Source: Bacteroidota bacterium
GTDB lineage: Bacteria > Bacteroidota > Bacteroidia > Chitinophagales > LD1
Assembly: GCA_016715625.1 (NCBI GenBank)
Contig: JADJZU010000010.1
Location: 1 to 64,000 of the forward strand
Length of the DNA stretch: 64,000 nt
Reading direction: 5' to 3'
The notes beneath the pieces were generated by a model, which had not been told where the DNA came from, did not search any database, and saw only the letters and a program-made list of their open reading frames with translations. Below are positions 25,888 to 36,700 of the stretch, piece by piece (the stretch's first letter is position 1; each line of letters opens with the position of its first letter). A program made the position numbers and the translations under genes.

Positions 25888-27924
25888 ATGCTTTATAAAA
25901 AGTTTACACTTTTAGCGCTCTCCTGCCTCCTTTCCGGTAGTGTGGTGATGCTACATGCACAGGAAGAAAATGCCGACTTTAACGGCAAAGAAAAAAAGAC
26001 GAAGGCCGCCAAAGAGGAAAAATCCAACGCCAAAGAGTCTGGTACTACAGATGAAAAAGCAAAGGATTCTAAAGATGCTCAAAATCAGGTAAAATTTATG
26101 AAACCTGATATGGAAGCAACCAAGTATAACTTCTACGACAGAAAAAAGGTCTCTCAGCCATTAATGATGAGCTATGATGAGGATTCTGCTGTTTATCAAA
26201 AGGGTAAAAAATTAAGCAAACAACAACAGGCCTATAAAGACAACAAGTATTTATTTCCGGCAAAACCTAAAGATCAGTGGGAGTTGGGAATAAACTTCGG
26301 AAGTGCTTTCGTAAGCGGTGATATTAAGCCATACATCAATATTAAAGGTCTGGTTCAAAACATCGGAGCCGGATTTACGATTCGTAAAGCCTTAGGCTAC
26401 ATGGGCTCTATACGTTTTGGTTACAACTTTATGATGATGACGGGTCGCAACTGGGAGCCGGACGCCAATTTGCAGTTTAACCCAGCTTTGCGCGGTCAAT
26501 ATGATTCACGAGTAAACTATTGGGATAATCCCCGTCTGCTTCGTGAGAATACAACAGATTCTTTAGACATGAACAAGATGTTTTTTTATAACTACCGCAC
26601 CTATGTTCATGAGGCCCATTTGGCCGGGGTGTTAAGTTTTGGTAATGTTCGTTTTCACCGCGAACGGAATATTGTCAATTTTTATGCGCTTGCCGGTGTA
26701 AGCGCATCGCTCTATACTACTTACATGGATGCGCTGAACTCCAACGGTGATGTGTATGACTTCTCTAATGTGCACTCGCTCTATTTTAACGGTACCGGAG
26801 CCGGTACCGTAAACGAGCGTGTAAAAAATGCTCGCAAGGAAGCTTTAAAAAGACTAGATGGTATTTATGATGGCAAGTACGAATCGTTTGCGGAAAAAGA
26901 GAACAATGTTGCCGGTTTGAAGAACTGGGCTTTTATACCCGGGGCTACTATCGGTGGAGGAATTCAGTTTCACGTTTCACGATGGGTAACGTTGGGCATT
27001 GAAGAACGCATCATATTGACCGGAAGCGATTTGATTGACGGCTATCGCTGGCAGCAGGACGAGCATAATGGTTTTACCCGTGATGTAGATAATATCTCAT
27101 ACACCTCACTCAACGTGTTAATCCACTTGGGTAAGAATAGAACAGAACCAATGTATTGGTTGAATCCGATGCACCATACATACAAGAAGTTAGGCGATGT
27201 GGATCCTAATAAACTGGCTGATGACTTGTTTAAAGATGATGATGGAGACGGAGTTCCAAATAAACTGGACAAAGAACCTAACACCAAGAAAGACTGTCCC
27301 ACAGACGTGAAGGGTGTGGCACTTGACAGCGATAAAGACGGAATTATTGATTGTGATGATAAGGAACCATTCTCACCACCTAATTATCCTATTGATTCGT
27401 TTGGTGTGGCTATTATACCTCCAAATCCTTGTTGCGACACCGCAGGCCTTGGTGATGGTGGTCCGTTTGGAAGCAACGGCCCCAACGGAAAAGGCAAAAA
27501 AGGAAGCAGCGGCTACGATTGCTCTAAAATTGAATTGCCGAGCGTAGTATTTGATGACGACAAATATTACCTGGATCCGCAATACTATGGTAACCTGCAC
27601 CAGATTGCCGAGCGTATGCAGATGTGTCCGGATATGAAACTGGTAGTAACCGGATTTGATGAAAGCCGAAACGACCAGAAGTATAACGAGCAGTTGGCCT
27701 GGAATCGTGCGAATGCTGCTGTAGATTACATGGTGGAGAAATATGGTATTTCACGCGATCGATTTATTGTGAAATATCAGGGAGGTAAGAAAGCTGCAAC
27801 CGGAACAGCCTTTGAGAAAAAGATGAAAAACAAGGTAGAGTTCCGCTATGGAAACGATGGAGAAAGCGGAGACAGCAACCCTCCGGCACCACATCCTGGA
27901 TTAAAAGCTGGTTCAAACAAATAA
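25888..27924 (+). CDS. OmpA family outer-membrane protein with calcium-binding repeats
   Basis: A 678-residue envelope protein. A signal peptide (~1-25) is followed by a Lys/Glu-rich low-complexity segment (~28-70) and a beta-barrel-like domain (~125-430). Next comes a thrombospondin-type-3-like Asp-rich stretch (DDDGDGVPNKLD, DSDKDGIIDCDD; ~448-490) with a Cys pair. The C-terminal OmpA peptidoglycan-binding domain is at ~540-655 (NEQLAWNRANAAVDYMVEKYGI). It probably anchors the outer membrane to the wall. It resembles the OmpA proteins near T9SS genes, but I cannot assign it as a T9SS component. Own promoter and terminator. Confidence 0.88.
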   Translation: MLYKKFTLLALSCLLSGSVVMLHAQEENADFNGKEKKTKAAKEEKSNAKESGTTDEKAKDSKDAQNQVKFMKPDMEATKYNFYDRKKVSQPLMMSYDEDSAVYQKGKKLSKQQQAYKDNKYLFPAKPKDQWELGINFGSAFVSGDIKPYINIKGLVQNIGAGFTIRKALGYMGSIRFGYNFMMMTGRNWEPDANLQFNPALRGQYDSRVNYWDNPRLLRENTTDSLDMNKMFFYNYRTYVHEAHLAGVLSFGNVRFHRERNIVNFYALAGVSASLYTTYMDALNSNGDVYDFSNVHSLYFNGTGAGTVNERVKNARKEALKRLDGIYDGKYESFAEKENNVAGLKNWAFIPGATIGGGIQFHVSRWVTLGIEERIILTGSDLIDGYRWQQDEHNGFTRDVDNISYTSLNVLIHLGKNRTEPMYWLNPMHHTYKKLGDVDPNKLADDLFKDDDGDGVPNKLDKEPNTKKDCPTDVKGVALDSDKDGIIDCDDKEPFSPPNYPIDSFGVAIIPPNPCCDTAGLGDGGPFGSNGPNGKGKKGSSGYDCSKIELPSVVFDDDKYYLDPQYYGNLHQIAERMQMCPDMKLVVTGFDESRNDQKYNEQLAWNRANAAVDYMVEKYGISRDRFIVKYQGGKKAATGTAFEKKMKNKVEFRYGNDGESGDSNPPAPHPGLKAGSNK

Positions 27925-27938
27925 CATTTACAGAATAC

Positions 27939-27971
27939 AAAAAGCCCCGGATAATAACCGGGGCTTTTTTT
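27939..27971 (+). terminator. rho-independent terminator
   Basis: Stem AAAGCCCCGG (27941-27950) / CCGGGGCTTT (27958-27967) with an ATAATAA loop and a following T tract. Confidence 0.92.
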
Positions 27972-28012
27972 GGCACAATATTGACATAGGGATAGCACGT
28001 TATATCAGGTAT

Positions 28013-28756
28013 ATGAAACCATCCAAATTATTTTTCTGCTTTTTGTTTGCCTTGGTATTTTTAAATCACAGCCTTCGTGCGCAGAATAATACGGATAGTC
28101 TTATGCTGGTTATTGCTGAAAACGAAATCGCCTACCACACTTTTTCAGGCAGGGCAAAATGCAATTGGCAAGACGATAAAATTCAAATGGATTTTCAGGC
28201 CAGCATTCGTATGGTAAAGGATAGTCTGATATGGGGTAGCATCACGGGTCCGCTGGGAATTGAAGTTGCCCGTTTTTTAGTAACAAGGGATAGTTTTAGG
28301 TTAATCAGTAATCTTAGTAAAGAGTATATTGTAAGTGACGTAAGTTATGTGCAACGGTGGCTGTCGCTTCCATTGAGTTTTAATCAACTACAACAGTTGT
28401 TATCGGGACAGTTGGTTACTGTGGAGCATGCTGTGTCGGGCTATGCTACAAAGGATACCTCTATCATGACGATCTACCAGGAAAATCAGACATTATACTT
28501 TATCCATACACTGAACCCACAAAGCTACACCCTTCACCAGGCAGTGTTGAAAGACAAACTACTGGACCAGAGCATTACCGCTACTTTTGGCAAAACAGAT
28601 TCATTGGCCGGAAAACCTTTTATGGTGAATCGCGCAATGGTGATAGCCAGAGGCGAAGAACGGATGAATCTGCAAATGGATTTTTTTAAGTACTCCATTA
28701 ATGAGGCACTTCTATTTCCATTTGAAATTAATGCAGGGTTTAAACGAATTGAATGA
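28013..28756 (+). CDS. DUF4292 domain-containing protein
   Basis: Exported 247-residue protein with a signal peptide ending at ~24 (SLRAQ). The body matches the DUF4292 pattern seen across Bacteroidota (YHTFSGRAKCNW, SIRMVKDSLIWGSITGPLGIEVARFLVT, YVQRWLSLPLSFNQLQQLLSGQ). The fold is thought to be LolA/LolB-like and lipid-binding, which is inference from structure-level similarity. Its stop overlaps the EnvC start by four bases (ATGA), so the two proteins are co-translated and probably act together in the envelope. Confidence 0.85.
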   Translation: MKPSKLFFCFLFALVFLNHSLRAQNNTDSLMLVIAENEIAYHTFSGRAKCNWQDDKIQMDFQASIRMVKDSLIWGSITGPLGIEVARFLVTRDSFRLISNLSKEYIVSDVSYVQRWLSLPLSFNQLQQLLSGQLVTVEHAVSGYATKDTSIMTIYQENQTLYFIHTLNPQSYTLHQAVLKDKLLDQSITATFGKTDSLAGKPFMVNRAMVIARGEERMNLQMDFFKYSINEALLFPFEINAGFKRIE

Positions 28757-30063
28757 GAGCATTAGGCTTCTTATTGAGACTGGAACACAGGTATAGTATG
28801 TTATTAGTGATACTCACGGCCATGCTATGGTTTCCCGTTTTTACTGCTGCTCAACCCACGGTAGCTCAGAAGAAAGAGCAGTTGCAGAGTCAAATGAAAA
28901 AATTGCAGGAGGAGATTAAGTTGATTCAATCAGCTATCAGGGCAAACAGTGTCAAAAAAGAAAAAAGCTTGGGCGAATTGTTATCGCTCCAGGCAAAAAT
29001 TGCCAGTCGCGAAAAATTGATTGGCAACATCAATAATCAAATTGGAAATCTGGATGAGAGTATTGATGAAGCGCAAGTGGAAATAGAGCGCAGAAATGCG
29101 GAAGTTGAAAAAATGAAAGGTGATTATGCCCACATGCTTCGCAAGAGTTATGAGAATATTACCCTGCAGAATAAGGTAGCTTTTTTGCTTTCGAGTCAAT
29201 CGTTTTATGAGGCATTTTTGCGCTACAACTATTTACTGAAGATAGCTGAGTTTAGAAAAAATCAGGCGGAGGAAATACAGAAATCTGTGGTGGCCTTGCA
29301 GGAGAAACGAGAAGATTTACAACGCACCAAAGAAGAGAAGGAAAATTTGCTGGTAAAACAAACCGCTCAAAAAGAAGAGTTGGAATCCGAGAAACAGGAA
29401 AAAGATAAAGCGGTAGCACTGCTATTAGAAAAAGAAAAGAAACTGAAGCGGCAAAACGAGGAGAAAAATAAAGCCATCAAGCAACTGAATGCGCGGATAC
29501 AGGCCATTATTGAAGATGAAATTCGTCAGGCAAGAAAAAAGGCCGAGGAGTTGGCTAAGCGAAATCCTACTGCGCCACCTTCCAAAACCACCTCCACCAA
29601 GCCTGATGCCATGCCCATGACTCCCGAGGAACTGGCCTTGAATAAAGACTTTACCAATAACAGAGGCAAGTTGCCATGGCCGGTTGCCAAAGGGCATATT
29701 GTTTCTTACTTTGGGAAGCACGAACACCCATTACTGAAGGGGGTGATGACAGAAAATAACGGCATTGATATTAAAACAGAAGCCAGTGCAGAAGCCAGGA
29801 GTATTTTTGCCGGCACAGTAGTCAGCGTTTTCTTTTTACCTACTGTGCAAAATTGTGTCATAGTTAAACACGGTGAATATTTTTCTGTTTACTCCGGCAT
29901 TGAAACGGTATCAGTAAAGCCGAATCAGGTGGTGGCCACCAAGCAGTCTTTAGGAAAACTACATGTTGAGAAAGCAGAAGACCTAACCAAAATACATATT
30001 GAAATATGGAAGGGCAAAGAAAAGATGGACCCCTCTTTGTGGTTGGCGGGAGCTGTTCAGTAA
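28753..30063 (+). CDS. EnvC-like murein hydrolase activator (degenerate M23/LytM)
   Basis: Periplasmic protein of 436 residues: signal peptide (~1-34), a long coiled coil (~36-275) with ENITLQNKVAFLLSSQSF in its middle, a Pro/Thr linker, and a C-terminal LytM domain (~320-432). The catalytic zinc ligands are replaced: NNGIDI stands where active enzymes have H-x-x-x-D with a leading His, and KIHIEIW keeps only the second His of HxH. That pattern fits EnvC, which activates amidases at the division site rather than cutting peptidoglycan itself. Translationally coupled to the DUF4292 gene. Confidence 0.88.
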   Translation: MRALGFLLRLEHRYSMLLVILTAMLWFPVFTAAQPTVAQKKEQLQSQMKKLQEEIKLIQSAIRANSVKKEKSLGELLSLQAKIASREKLIGNINNQIGNLDESIDEAQVEIERRNAEVEKMKGDYAHMLRKSYENITLQNKVAFLLSSQSFYEAFLRYNYLLKIAEFRKNQAEEIQKSVVALQEKREDLQRTKEEKENLLVKQTAQKEELESEKQEKDKAVALLLEKEKKLKRQNEEKNKAIKQLNARIQAIIEDEIRQARKKAEELAKRNPTAPPSKTTSTKPDAMPMTPEELALNKDFTNNRGKLPWPVAKGHIVSYFGKHEHPLLKGVMTENNGIDIKTEASAEARSIFAGTVVSVFFLPTVQNCVIVKHGEYFSVYSGIETVSVKPNQVVATKQSLGKLHVEKAEDLTKIHIEIWKGKEKMDPSLWLAGAVQ

Positions 30064-30070
30064 ATAGTTC

Positions 30071-31162
30071 TTACTTCACTTTTTTCTTGACTCTGAAAAA
30101 ATAACGGACACCACCTTCGCCAAACGGATAATAGTGGCGCGGGTTGCGTATTCGGGTAAAACTATTCTCATCAAATTCATTAAATGGGATGGCCAGATTA
30201 AAAGTGCCATAGATTTCCAGGTTTCTAATCCTCCAATTTACGCTGAGAGACGGTTGAATATTCAACAGTCCGAAAAACCGATCGCTCTGCGGAGGTTGAA
30301 TGCGGCCATTAACCACACTCCGCAGAATGTAGGTATTGTTGTCGTTCCCAAATAGCATTTGAAAAGAAGGCGTAATCGTAAATGTTTTTGCGCCTACGAA
30401 ATTGAAAACAGTGATATCTTTTTTTAAGCCAAGTACAATGCTGGTAGCATATCCCTGACCAAGCCCCTTAGTGGCTTGCTTATACTCCACCTTTTTTGGC
30501 GGCAATGGCGGTATATTAACTGTAAATGATTTCTTGCTGTTTAAGTTGCTGCTCCAGCTAACATTTACATGTAGATTGAGCGACAGATAATTCCAAAAGT
30601 CGTATGAGTTAGAAATAGAGATGGAATTGTTGAGCAACCCTCTTTCAAAATTGCCGGCATACAGAGCAAAATTTCTGGAATAGCCAGCTCCCAAACTCCA
30701 TCTTTTGAAAAAAGTGCGATAAAACCCCGGACTTATGCTTACCACCGGTACCGGTGCAGCCTTTCGTATAAAGCTATCGGTATAAAATCCAAGATTTAGC
30801 GCACCATAAAATCCCAACTTATGGTAATACATGACAGAAGTGAATATGGCGGCACCTTCAATTCCGGTCGCACGTCCGTTGGCATAAACCGGCCCCAATG
30901 CATCCAGGCCAATTTCTACATGCGAGGAGCGATTCATAAGCGCTACTGTGGTATCAATTGCGCTTTTCATTTTTTTAGGATGAAAAGCTGCTTTTATGTC
31001 GGAAACTTCTTGCATCCATTCGCTTTTCATTTCTGCAAGCAGCAAAGAATCTTCTGTTGAAAGCGAGTCGAGGTTCATGACTTGAATTGGAGTCTGGCTT
31101 TGAGCTGCTGTTTGCAACACAGCACACCAAGAGATACATACGGGAAACAGGTAACGCAGCAT
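30071..31162 (-). CDS. uncharacterised outer-membrane beta-barrel protein
   Basis: A 363-residue protein read from ATG 31162 (MLRYLFPVCISWCAVLQTAAQ, a clean signal peptide). A longer frame upstream adds an unlikely 26-residue extension. After a charged segment (~25-75), alternating hydrophobic strands with many Tyr, Phe and Gly residues run to a C-terminus ending YFFRVKKK. This indicates an outer-membrane barrel. I do not recognise a named family. It is convergent with envC (8 bp between stops) and divergent from tatA. Confidence 0.7.
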   Translation of the reverse strand: MLRYLFPVCISWCAVLQTAAQSQTPIQVMNLDSLSTEDSLLLAEMKSEWMQEVSDIKAAFHPKKMKSAIDTTVALMNRSSHVEIGLDALGPVYANGRATGIEGAAIFTSVMYYHKLGFYGALNLGFYTDSFIRKAAPVPVVSISPGFYRTFFKRWSLGAGYSRNFALYAGNFERGLLNNSISISNSYDFWNYLSLNLHVNVSWSSNLNSKKSFTVNIPPLPPKKVEYKQATKGLGQGYATSIVLGLKKDITVFNFVGAKTFTITPSFQMLFGNDNNTYILRSVVNGRIQPPQSDRFFGLLNIQPSLSVNWRIRNLEIYGTFNLAIPFNEFDENSFTRIRNPRHYYPFGEGGVRYFFRVKKKVK

Positions 31163-31233
31163 ACTGCTAAAAAACAAATGTTTACATAAAGTGGAGCCAA
31201 ATCTTACAGGGCATCTGTAACCCGATATTTCGT

Positions 31234-31263
31234 TTCTCAATCGGCATTTTCGGTTACATTTGC
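31234..31263 (+). promoter_or_regulatory. Bacteroidota-type promoter of tatA
   Basis: TACATTTG at 31256-31263 matches TAnnTTTG exactly. TTTC at 31234-31237 lies 18 bp upstream as a partial -33 box. The expected start is near 31270, giving a ~12-nt leader to the tatA ATG at 31282. Confidence 0.55.
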
Positions 31264-31281
31264 CTCTCTAATTTAATCAAT

Positions 31282-31518
31282 ATGCAAGTTCAGCAAGCGA
31301 TATTCAATATGGGTCCCATGGAAATCACTCTGGTGGTTTTGGCTATCCTGTTACTTTTTGGTGGTAAAAAAATTCCAGAGTTGATGCGCGGTATTGGACA
31401 AGGTATCCGGGAGTTCAACTCTGCCAAAAGCAACCTTAAATCAGAGATAGAGCAAGGCATGAAGGAAGATAAAAACGCAAAGACTTCTGTTCCCGCTTCC
31501 GAAGACACCAAAGCTTAA
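31282..31518 (+). CDS. tatA: twin-arginine translocase subunit TatA/TatE
   Basis: A 78-residue pore-forming subunit of the twin-arginine protein export system. One N-terminal transmembrane helix (ITLVVLAILLLFGGKKIPEL, ~14-33) contains the conserved FGGKKIPEL hinge. An amphipathic helix (MRGIGQGIREFNSAKS) and a charged tail follow. Size and order of elements are standard. tatC is not in the window. gatA starts 37 bp downstream. Confidence 0.95.
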   Translation: MQVQQAIFNMGPMEITLVVLAILLLFGGKKIPELMRGIGQGIREFNSAKSNLKSEIEQGMKEDKNAKTSVPASEDTKA

Positions 31519-31555
31519 TTTTTAGCTTCTTTTTTATCTGTAATCGCTATTGATA

Positions 31556-33004
31556 GTGAAGGATTTTTTATCACGTACCATTCGGGAAGTTCAACAGGGT
31601 ATAGAGCAGAGCGAATCGTCCTGTACACAACTCGTACAGCAATACCTTAACCGCATCGATGAGCAAAAGCACTTAAATGCTTATTTGGAAGTTTTTGGAC
31701 AAGAGGCATTGGCTCGTGCGGCCGAGTTAGATACAAAGCATGCGGATAAAAAGCCCAAAGGAAAACTCTTTGGCACTGTGATAGCTATTAAGGATAATAT
31801 TTGCTATGCACACCATAAAGTATCGGCTGGTTCCAAAATACTGGATGGGTTCACTTCTGTTTTTAGCGCCACTGTGGTAGATCGCCTTCTGGCAGAAGAT
31901 GCAATCATTATTGGCAGAACCAATTGCGATGAGTTTGCCATGGGCAGCAGTAATGAAAACAGTGCCTATGGTAAAGTTTTAAATGCTCAGGACAATACCA
32001 GGGTGCCGGGCGGTTCGTCCGGGGGAAGTGCAGTGGCGGTACAGGCAAATCTTTGTCATGCCTCGTTAGGCTCCGATACCGGAGGTTCCATTCGGCAACC
32101 GGCTAGTTTTTGTGGCATTGTAGGTTTAAAACCCACTTATGGCCGAGTGTCTCGGTATGGCTTGGTTGCTTATGCTTCTTCTTTCGATCAAATAGGTCCC
32201 TTCACACACCATGTGGAAGATGCAGCACTTTTGATGGAAGTGATTTCGGGTAAAGATGCACAGGATGCTACCTCCTCTTCACAAATGGTAGAGGAATATG
32301 CTTCAAAGCTTTCATTCTCAGGCAAGGCAAAAATTGCTGTTTTCGGATCTACCTTGCAAAGCGAAGGACTGAATGCAGAGGTTAAATCTGCAATGGAAAA
32401 TCTACTGATAGATTTAAAGAACGAAGGGCACATTGTGGAAGAGATGGACTTTGATTATCTGCAATACCTGATTGCTACTTATTATGTGCTCACTACAGCA
32501 GAGGCCTCTTCCAATCTGGCCCGCTTTGATGGAGTGCATGCCGGCTACCGCGCTAAAAATGCTCAGGAGATGGATGCGGTATACAAACGCAGCCGCACCG
32601 AAGGTTTTGGAAAGGAAGTGAAAAACAGAATTATGCTGGGCACTTTTGTTTTGAGTGCAGGATATTACGATGCCTATTACAGCCGGGCACAAAAAGTGCG
32701 AAGAATACTGACTGATAAAATCAACTACATTTTAAGCTCTTATGATTTTATCTTGATGCCTACTTCACCAACAGTAGCGTTCCGCTTTGGAGAAAAAACA
32801 GAGAACCCGGTGGAGATGTATCTGGCAGATATTTATACCGTACTGGCAAATCTTACCGGTATTCCGGCCATATCGCTTCCGTTGGCTGCCGATGCACAGG
32901 GTTTGCCGATTGGTGTACAGGTCTTGTCGGGCAAGTTTCAGGAAGCAAAATTGCTTGCGTTTTCCAATTACTTAATGCATATTGGACGCCCAAAACAATT
33001 ATAG
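31556..33004 (+). CDS. gatA: Asp-tRNA(Asn)/Glu-tRNA(Gln) amidotransferase subunit A
   Basis: Amidase subunit that releases ammonia from glutamine for transamidation of mischarged Glu-tRNA(Gln) or Asp-tRNA(Asn), acting with GatB and GatC. The amidase-signature Ser-cisSer-Lys triad is intact: Lys79 (VIAIKDN), Ser155 (GGSSGGSA) and Ser178 (DTGGSIR). The length of 482 residues is normal. GTG 31556 is chosen as start; TTG 31550 is also in frame. gatB and gatC are absent from the window. Confidence 0.95.
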   Translation: MKDFLSRTIREVQQGIEQSESSCTQLVQQYLNRIDEQKHLNAYLEVFGQEALARAAELDTKHADKKPKGKLFGTVIAIKDNICYAHHKVSAGSKILDGFTSVFSATVVDRLLAEDAIIIGRTNCDEFAMGSSNENSAYGKVLNAQDNTRVPGGSSGGSAVAVQANLCHASLGSDTGGSIRQPASFCGIVGLKPTYGRVSRYGLVAYASSFDQIGPFTHHVEDAALLMEVISGKDAQDATSSSQMVEEYASKLSFSGKAKIAVFGSTLQSEGLNAEVKSAMENLLIDLKNEGHIVEEMDFDYLQYLIATYYVLTTAEASSNLARFDGVHAGYRAKNAQEMDAVYKRSRTEGFGKEVKNRIMLGTFVLSAGYYDAYYSRAQKVRRILTDKINYILSSYDFILMPTSPTVAFRFGEKTENPVEMYLADIYTVLANLTGIPAISLPLAADAQGLPIGVQVLSGKFQEAKLLAFSNYLMHIGRPKQL

Positions 33005-33144
33005 ACACCTATCATTTTCTTCTTAATAACCCCCTCTGGCCTATAGCATCATTTTTACCTTTTTTGACTTGATTCATTTATTGCAACACCGGTATTTCAA
33101 ATCTTATAGAAGATTTGTATCTGGCGTTATTCACTTATAAGGGA

Positions 33145-33741
33145 ATGATAGCTTACTTACACGGAAAACTGACTCTTAAAACGCCCACGCATGTTTTTTT
33201 AGAAACAAGTGGCATCGGCTATATGCTCAAGATTAGCCTGAATACCTACGAAACAATCCAGCACCTGGAAAGTTGCAAGTTGCATACGTCTTTGGTGGTT
33301 AAAAGCGAAAACCAAAGTGTCAGCGGGTTTGATCTCTACGGATTTTTTGAAGAAGCAGAAAAAGATCTGTTCGAAAAACTGGTTTCCGTGTCGGGTGTAG
33401 GCGCGGCCACAGCCCGTATGATGCTTTCTACGTTTAAGCCCGATGAAATCCGTCAGGCTATACTCATGGAGAACGAAGCAATGATACAGAGCATTAAGGG
33501 TATTGGCCCTAAATCGGCCAAGCGATTGATATTGGAACTGAAAGATAAAATGGGTAAACCGCTGGCAGATTACGGTTTGGCACCTTCGGCAAACAATATG
33601 ATAAAGGAAGAGGCGTTAAGTGCCCTCGTTGCCTTAGGTTTTAATAAACCGGCTGCCGATAAAGTAATTGTAAAATTAATGTCGGCAGGGGCCAACCAGA
33701 GTGTGGAAGGATTAATCAAGGATGCATTAAAACTATTGTAG
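33145..33741 (+). CDS. ruvA: Holliday junction branch migration protein RuvA
   Basis: Tetrameric DNA-binding subunit that holds Holliday junctions for the RuvB motor. It has 198 residues from ATG 33145 (MIAYLHGKL). A longer in-frame extension lacks family similarity. The OB domain (~1-64) is followed by two helix-hairpin-helix motifs (VSVSGVGAATARMML and IKGIGPKSAKRLILELKDK) and the C-terminal domain III (KEEALSALVALGF) that contacts RuvB. sprA begins 7 bp after the stop, an adjacency common in Bacteroidota. Confidence 0.96.
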   Translation: MIAYLHGKLTLKTPTHVFLETSGIGYMLKISLNTYETIQHLESCKLHTSLVVKSENQSVSGFDLYGFFEEAEKDLFEKLVSVSGVGAATARMMLSTFKPDEIRQAILMENEAMIQSIKGIGPKSAKRLILELKDKMGKPLADYGLAPSANNMIKEEALSALVALGFNKPAADKVIVKLMSAGANQSVEGLIKDALKLL

Positions 33742-33748
33742 AATTTTT

Positions 33749-36700
33749 GTGCTGAACAAAGCGAGCATATTAAAATCAGTTATTGCCTTATCGTGCATTA
33801 GCGCATTGGCATTGGCCTATACGCCTAATATGCCCTTGCGCTTGCGCAACTTTCGTCAGCGGATTGTGCCCAACGATTCAGATAAGTTAAAATACCCGAT
33901 TAAAGATCGTGAAGGCAATTTTGTAACCGACCAGCCTAATAATCCTTTTTACCTAAAAGACCCACCGGCTATCCAACAAAGCGTGGACTATGACCCCACC
34001 ACCGGCATGTACGTGGTGACCGAAAAAGTAGCCGGAAGTGATGTGCGACCACCAATGTATATGACCTATGAGGAATATTTAGAATATACCGAAAAAAAGG
34101 AGCGCGAAGAATATGTACGCGAAAGACAACAAGCGGTGAACCTGGTGGAGGACAAAAGTTTGATACCGCCCATTCAGGTGAAGAAGCAGTTTTTTGATAA
34201 ACTGTTTGGCGGCAGCAAAATTGAAATCAGACCGCAAGGTAACGTAGAAATGACGCTGGGAGCCAATGTGCAGCGCACAGCCAATCCCAATATTCCGGTG
34301 CGCAACCGCAGGACAGGCGGTTTTGATTTTGACATGAATATTAACCTCAATGTGATTGGGAAAATTGGAGACAAACTGCAGTTGGGGGTCAACTATAACA
34401 CGCAGAGTGGTTTTAGTTTCGATAATCAGGTAAAACTCGGTTACACGGGCGATGAGGACGACATCATTAAATCCATTGAACTTGGAAACGTAGCCCTTCC
34501 CCTACAAACCCGCCTTATCTCCGGTAGCCAAACACTGTTTGGTGTAAAAACGCAACTACAATTCGGTCGCCTTACCTGGACCAGCGTTATCTCTCAACAA
34601 AAAGCAAAAAAAGAAACCGTAGTCATTGAGAGCGGTGCGCAACGCCAAAATTTTGAAGTGCGTGCCGATCAATATGAAGAGAACAAGCATTTCTTCCTCG
34701 CTCAGTATTTCCGCGATCAATACGATTTTGCCTTATCCGGATTGCCTAACATTAAAAGCGTGGTGAACGTGACCCGTATGGAAGTATGGGTGACCAACCG
34801 GAACGGAGCCACACAGAACGTGCGCGATGTAATGGCTATTGCAGATTTGGGCGAAGCGACTCCATATTCCAATAAAATTTTGACTACCGCTAATGGCGAC
34901 TCCCGTCCGCGAAACGATGCGAATGATGTGTATGGCAAATTGACGGCTAACCCCAACAATCGATTTGTAGACAACATTGTGGCTACCATGATTGGCCCAC
35001 AATTCGCGCTCACACAAGGTCAGGATTTTGAAAAAACATATGCCCGCAAATTGAATGAAACAGAGTATACCTTTCACCGGCAGTTGGGGTATGTATCGCT
35101 GAATGCGCAGCTGAATCCAAACGAGGTGTTGGCTGTGGCTTTTCAATACGAGTTTAACGGAGCAGTATTTCAGGTGGGGGAATTTGGCAATCAGGTGCCA
35201 CCCGATTCCAGCGCTACTTCCAAAGTGCTGTATCTTAAAATGCTAAAGGCAACTACTATTCGCCCCCAGCTGCCTATCTGGGATTTAATGATGAAGAATA
35301 TCTACTCGCTGGGTGCTTATAATATCAGCCAGGAAGATTTCAGATTGGATATTTACTATAACGACCCGGGCGGTGGATTAAAACGCTACATGCCTAAAGG
35401 CTGCCTGGAAGGGGTGCAGTTGCTGCGCGTCATGAATCTAGATACGTTGAATATGAATGGCGATCCGCAGCGAGATGGGCTTTTTGATTTTATACCCGGG
35501 GTAACCATTCTCACTCAAAACGGCAGAATGATTTTTCCGCAGAAAGAACCGTTTGGCAGTAATTTGAAAAATTCGTTCGTGGCGTGCGGTAGTGGAAACA
35601 TAGCCGATACCTATGTTTATCAGGAGCTGTATGATTCTACAAAGTTTTGGGCGCAGCAGTTTCCCGAAAAAAACCGATTTGTAATTAAAGGACAATATAA
35701 AGGCACCAATAACCGCGAAATATCACTCGGTGCCGGTAACATACCCAAAGGAAGTGTGGTGGTAACTGCCGGTGGGCAACGATTGGTGGAGGGAACGCAC
35801 TACACGGTAGATTACAACTTAGGAAGGTTAACTGTATTGGACGCAGGTATTTTAAATAGCGGCCAGCAGATTAAAGTTGATTTTGAAAACAACAACCTGT
35901 TCGCCACCCAGGTGCGCTCGCTGATTGGCACCCGTTTGGATTATCGCGTAAATACGAAACTCAACATTGGTGGCACGATTATGCAGCTGAGCGAAAGACC
36001 GTTTACGCAAAAAGTAAATATCGGAGATGACCCGATTCGCAATACCATCATGGGCCTGGATGTGAAATACGAATCCAATGTGCCTTGGCTAACTAAAGCG
36101 CTGGACCGTTTGCCTTTTTACTCCACCAAAGAGATGAGTACCTTTAGTAGCTATGGAGAGGTGGCTCACTTAAAACCGGGCCACTCGCGCGCTATCAATA
36201 ACCAAAACAGAGAAGGTCAGGTTTACATCGATGATTTTGAAGGAACCAGTAATGGTTATGTTTTAGGAACACCACCTATCAGCTGGAAACTCGCTTCGGC
36301 ACCACGTGGGGCTACCAATAGTGCCGGCAAAATACTTTTTCCGGAAGCAGATAGAATCAACGATACCACCTACGGTTATAACCGGGCGCGCATGGCTTGG
36401 TATCGGATAGACAATTTGTTTTACAACTCGCAGGTGTCACCCGATCCGGTGTTTAATACACCCGCCAATTGGCAAAATCATTACACCCGCTTAATTCCAA
36501 TACAAGAGTTATACCCTAACCGTCCGGTGCAAGGGCAATTGAATCAAAACCTGTTTACATTTGATTTGGCCTTCTTCCCTCGCGAAAGGGGACCTTACAA
36601 TTATGAGTATAGCAGCTCGCCAACACCCGGAGTGTCACAGGGGATTAATAACGATGGAAGTCTGAAAAGTCCGGAAACGCGATGGGCTGGCATCATGCGC

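Noticed and set aside
33098..33117. Terminator between gatA and ruvA
   Set aside because: The CAAATCT/AGATTTG stem is weak and is not followed by a T run.
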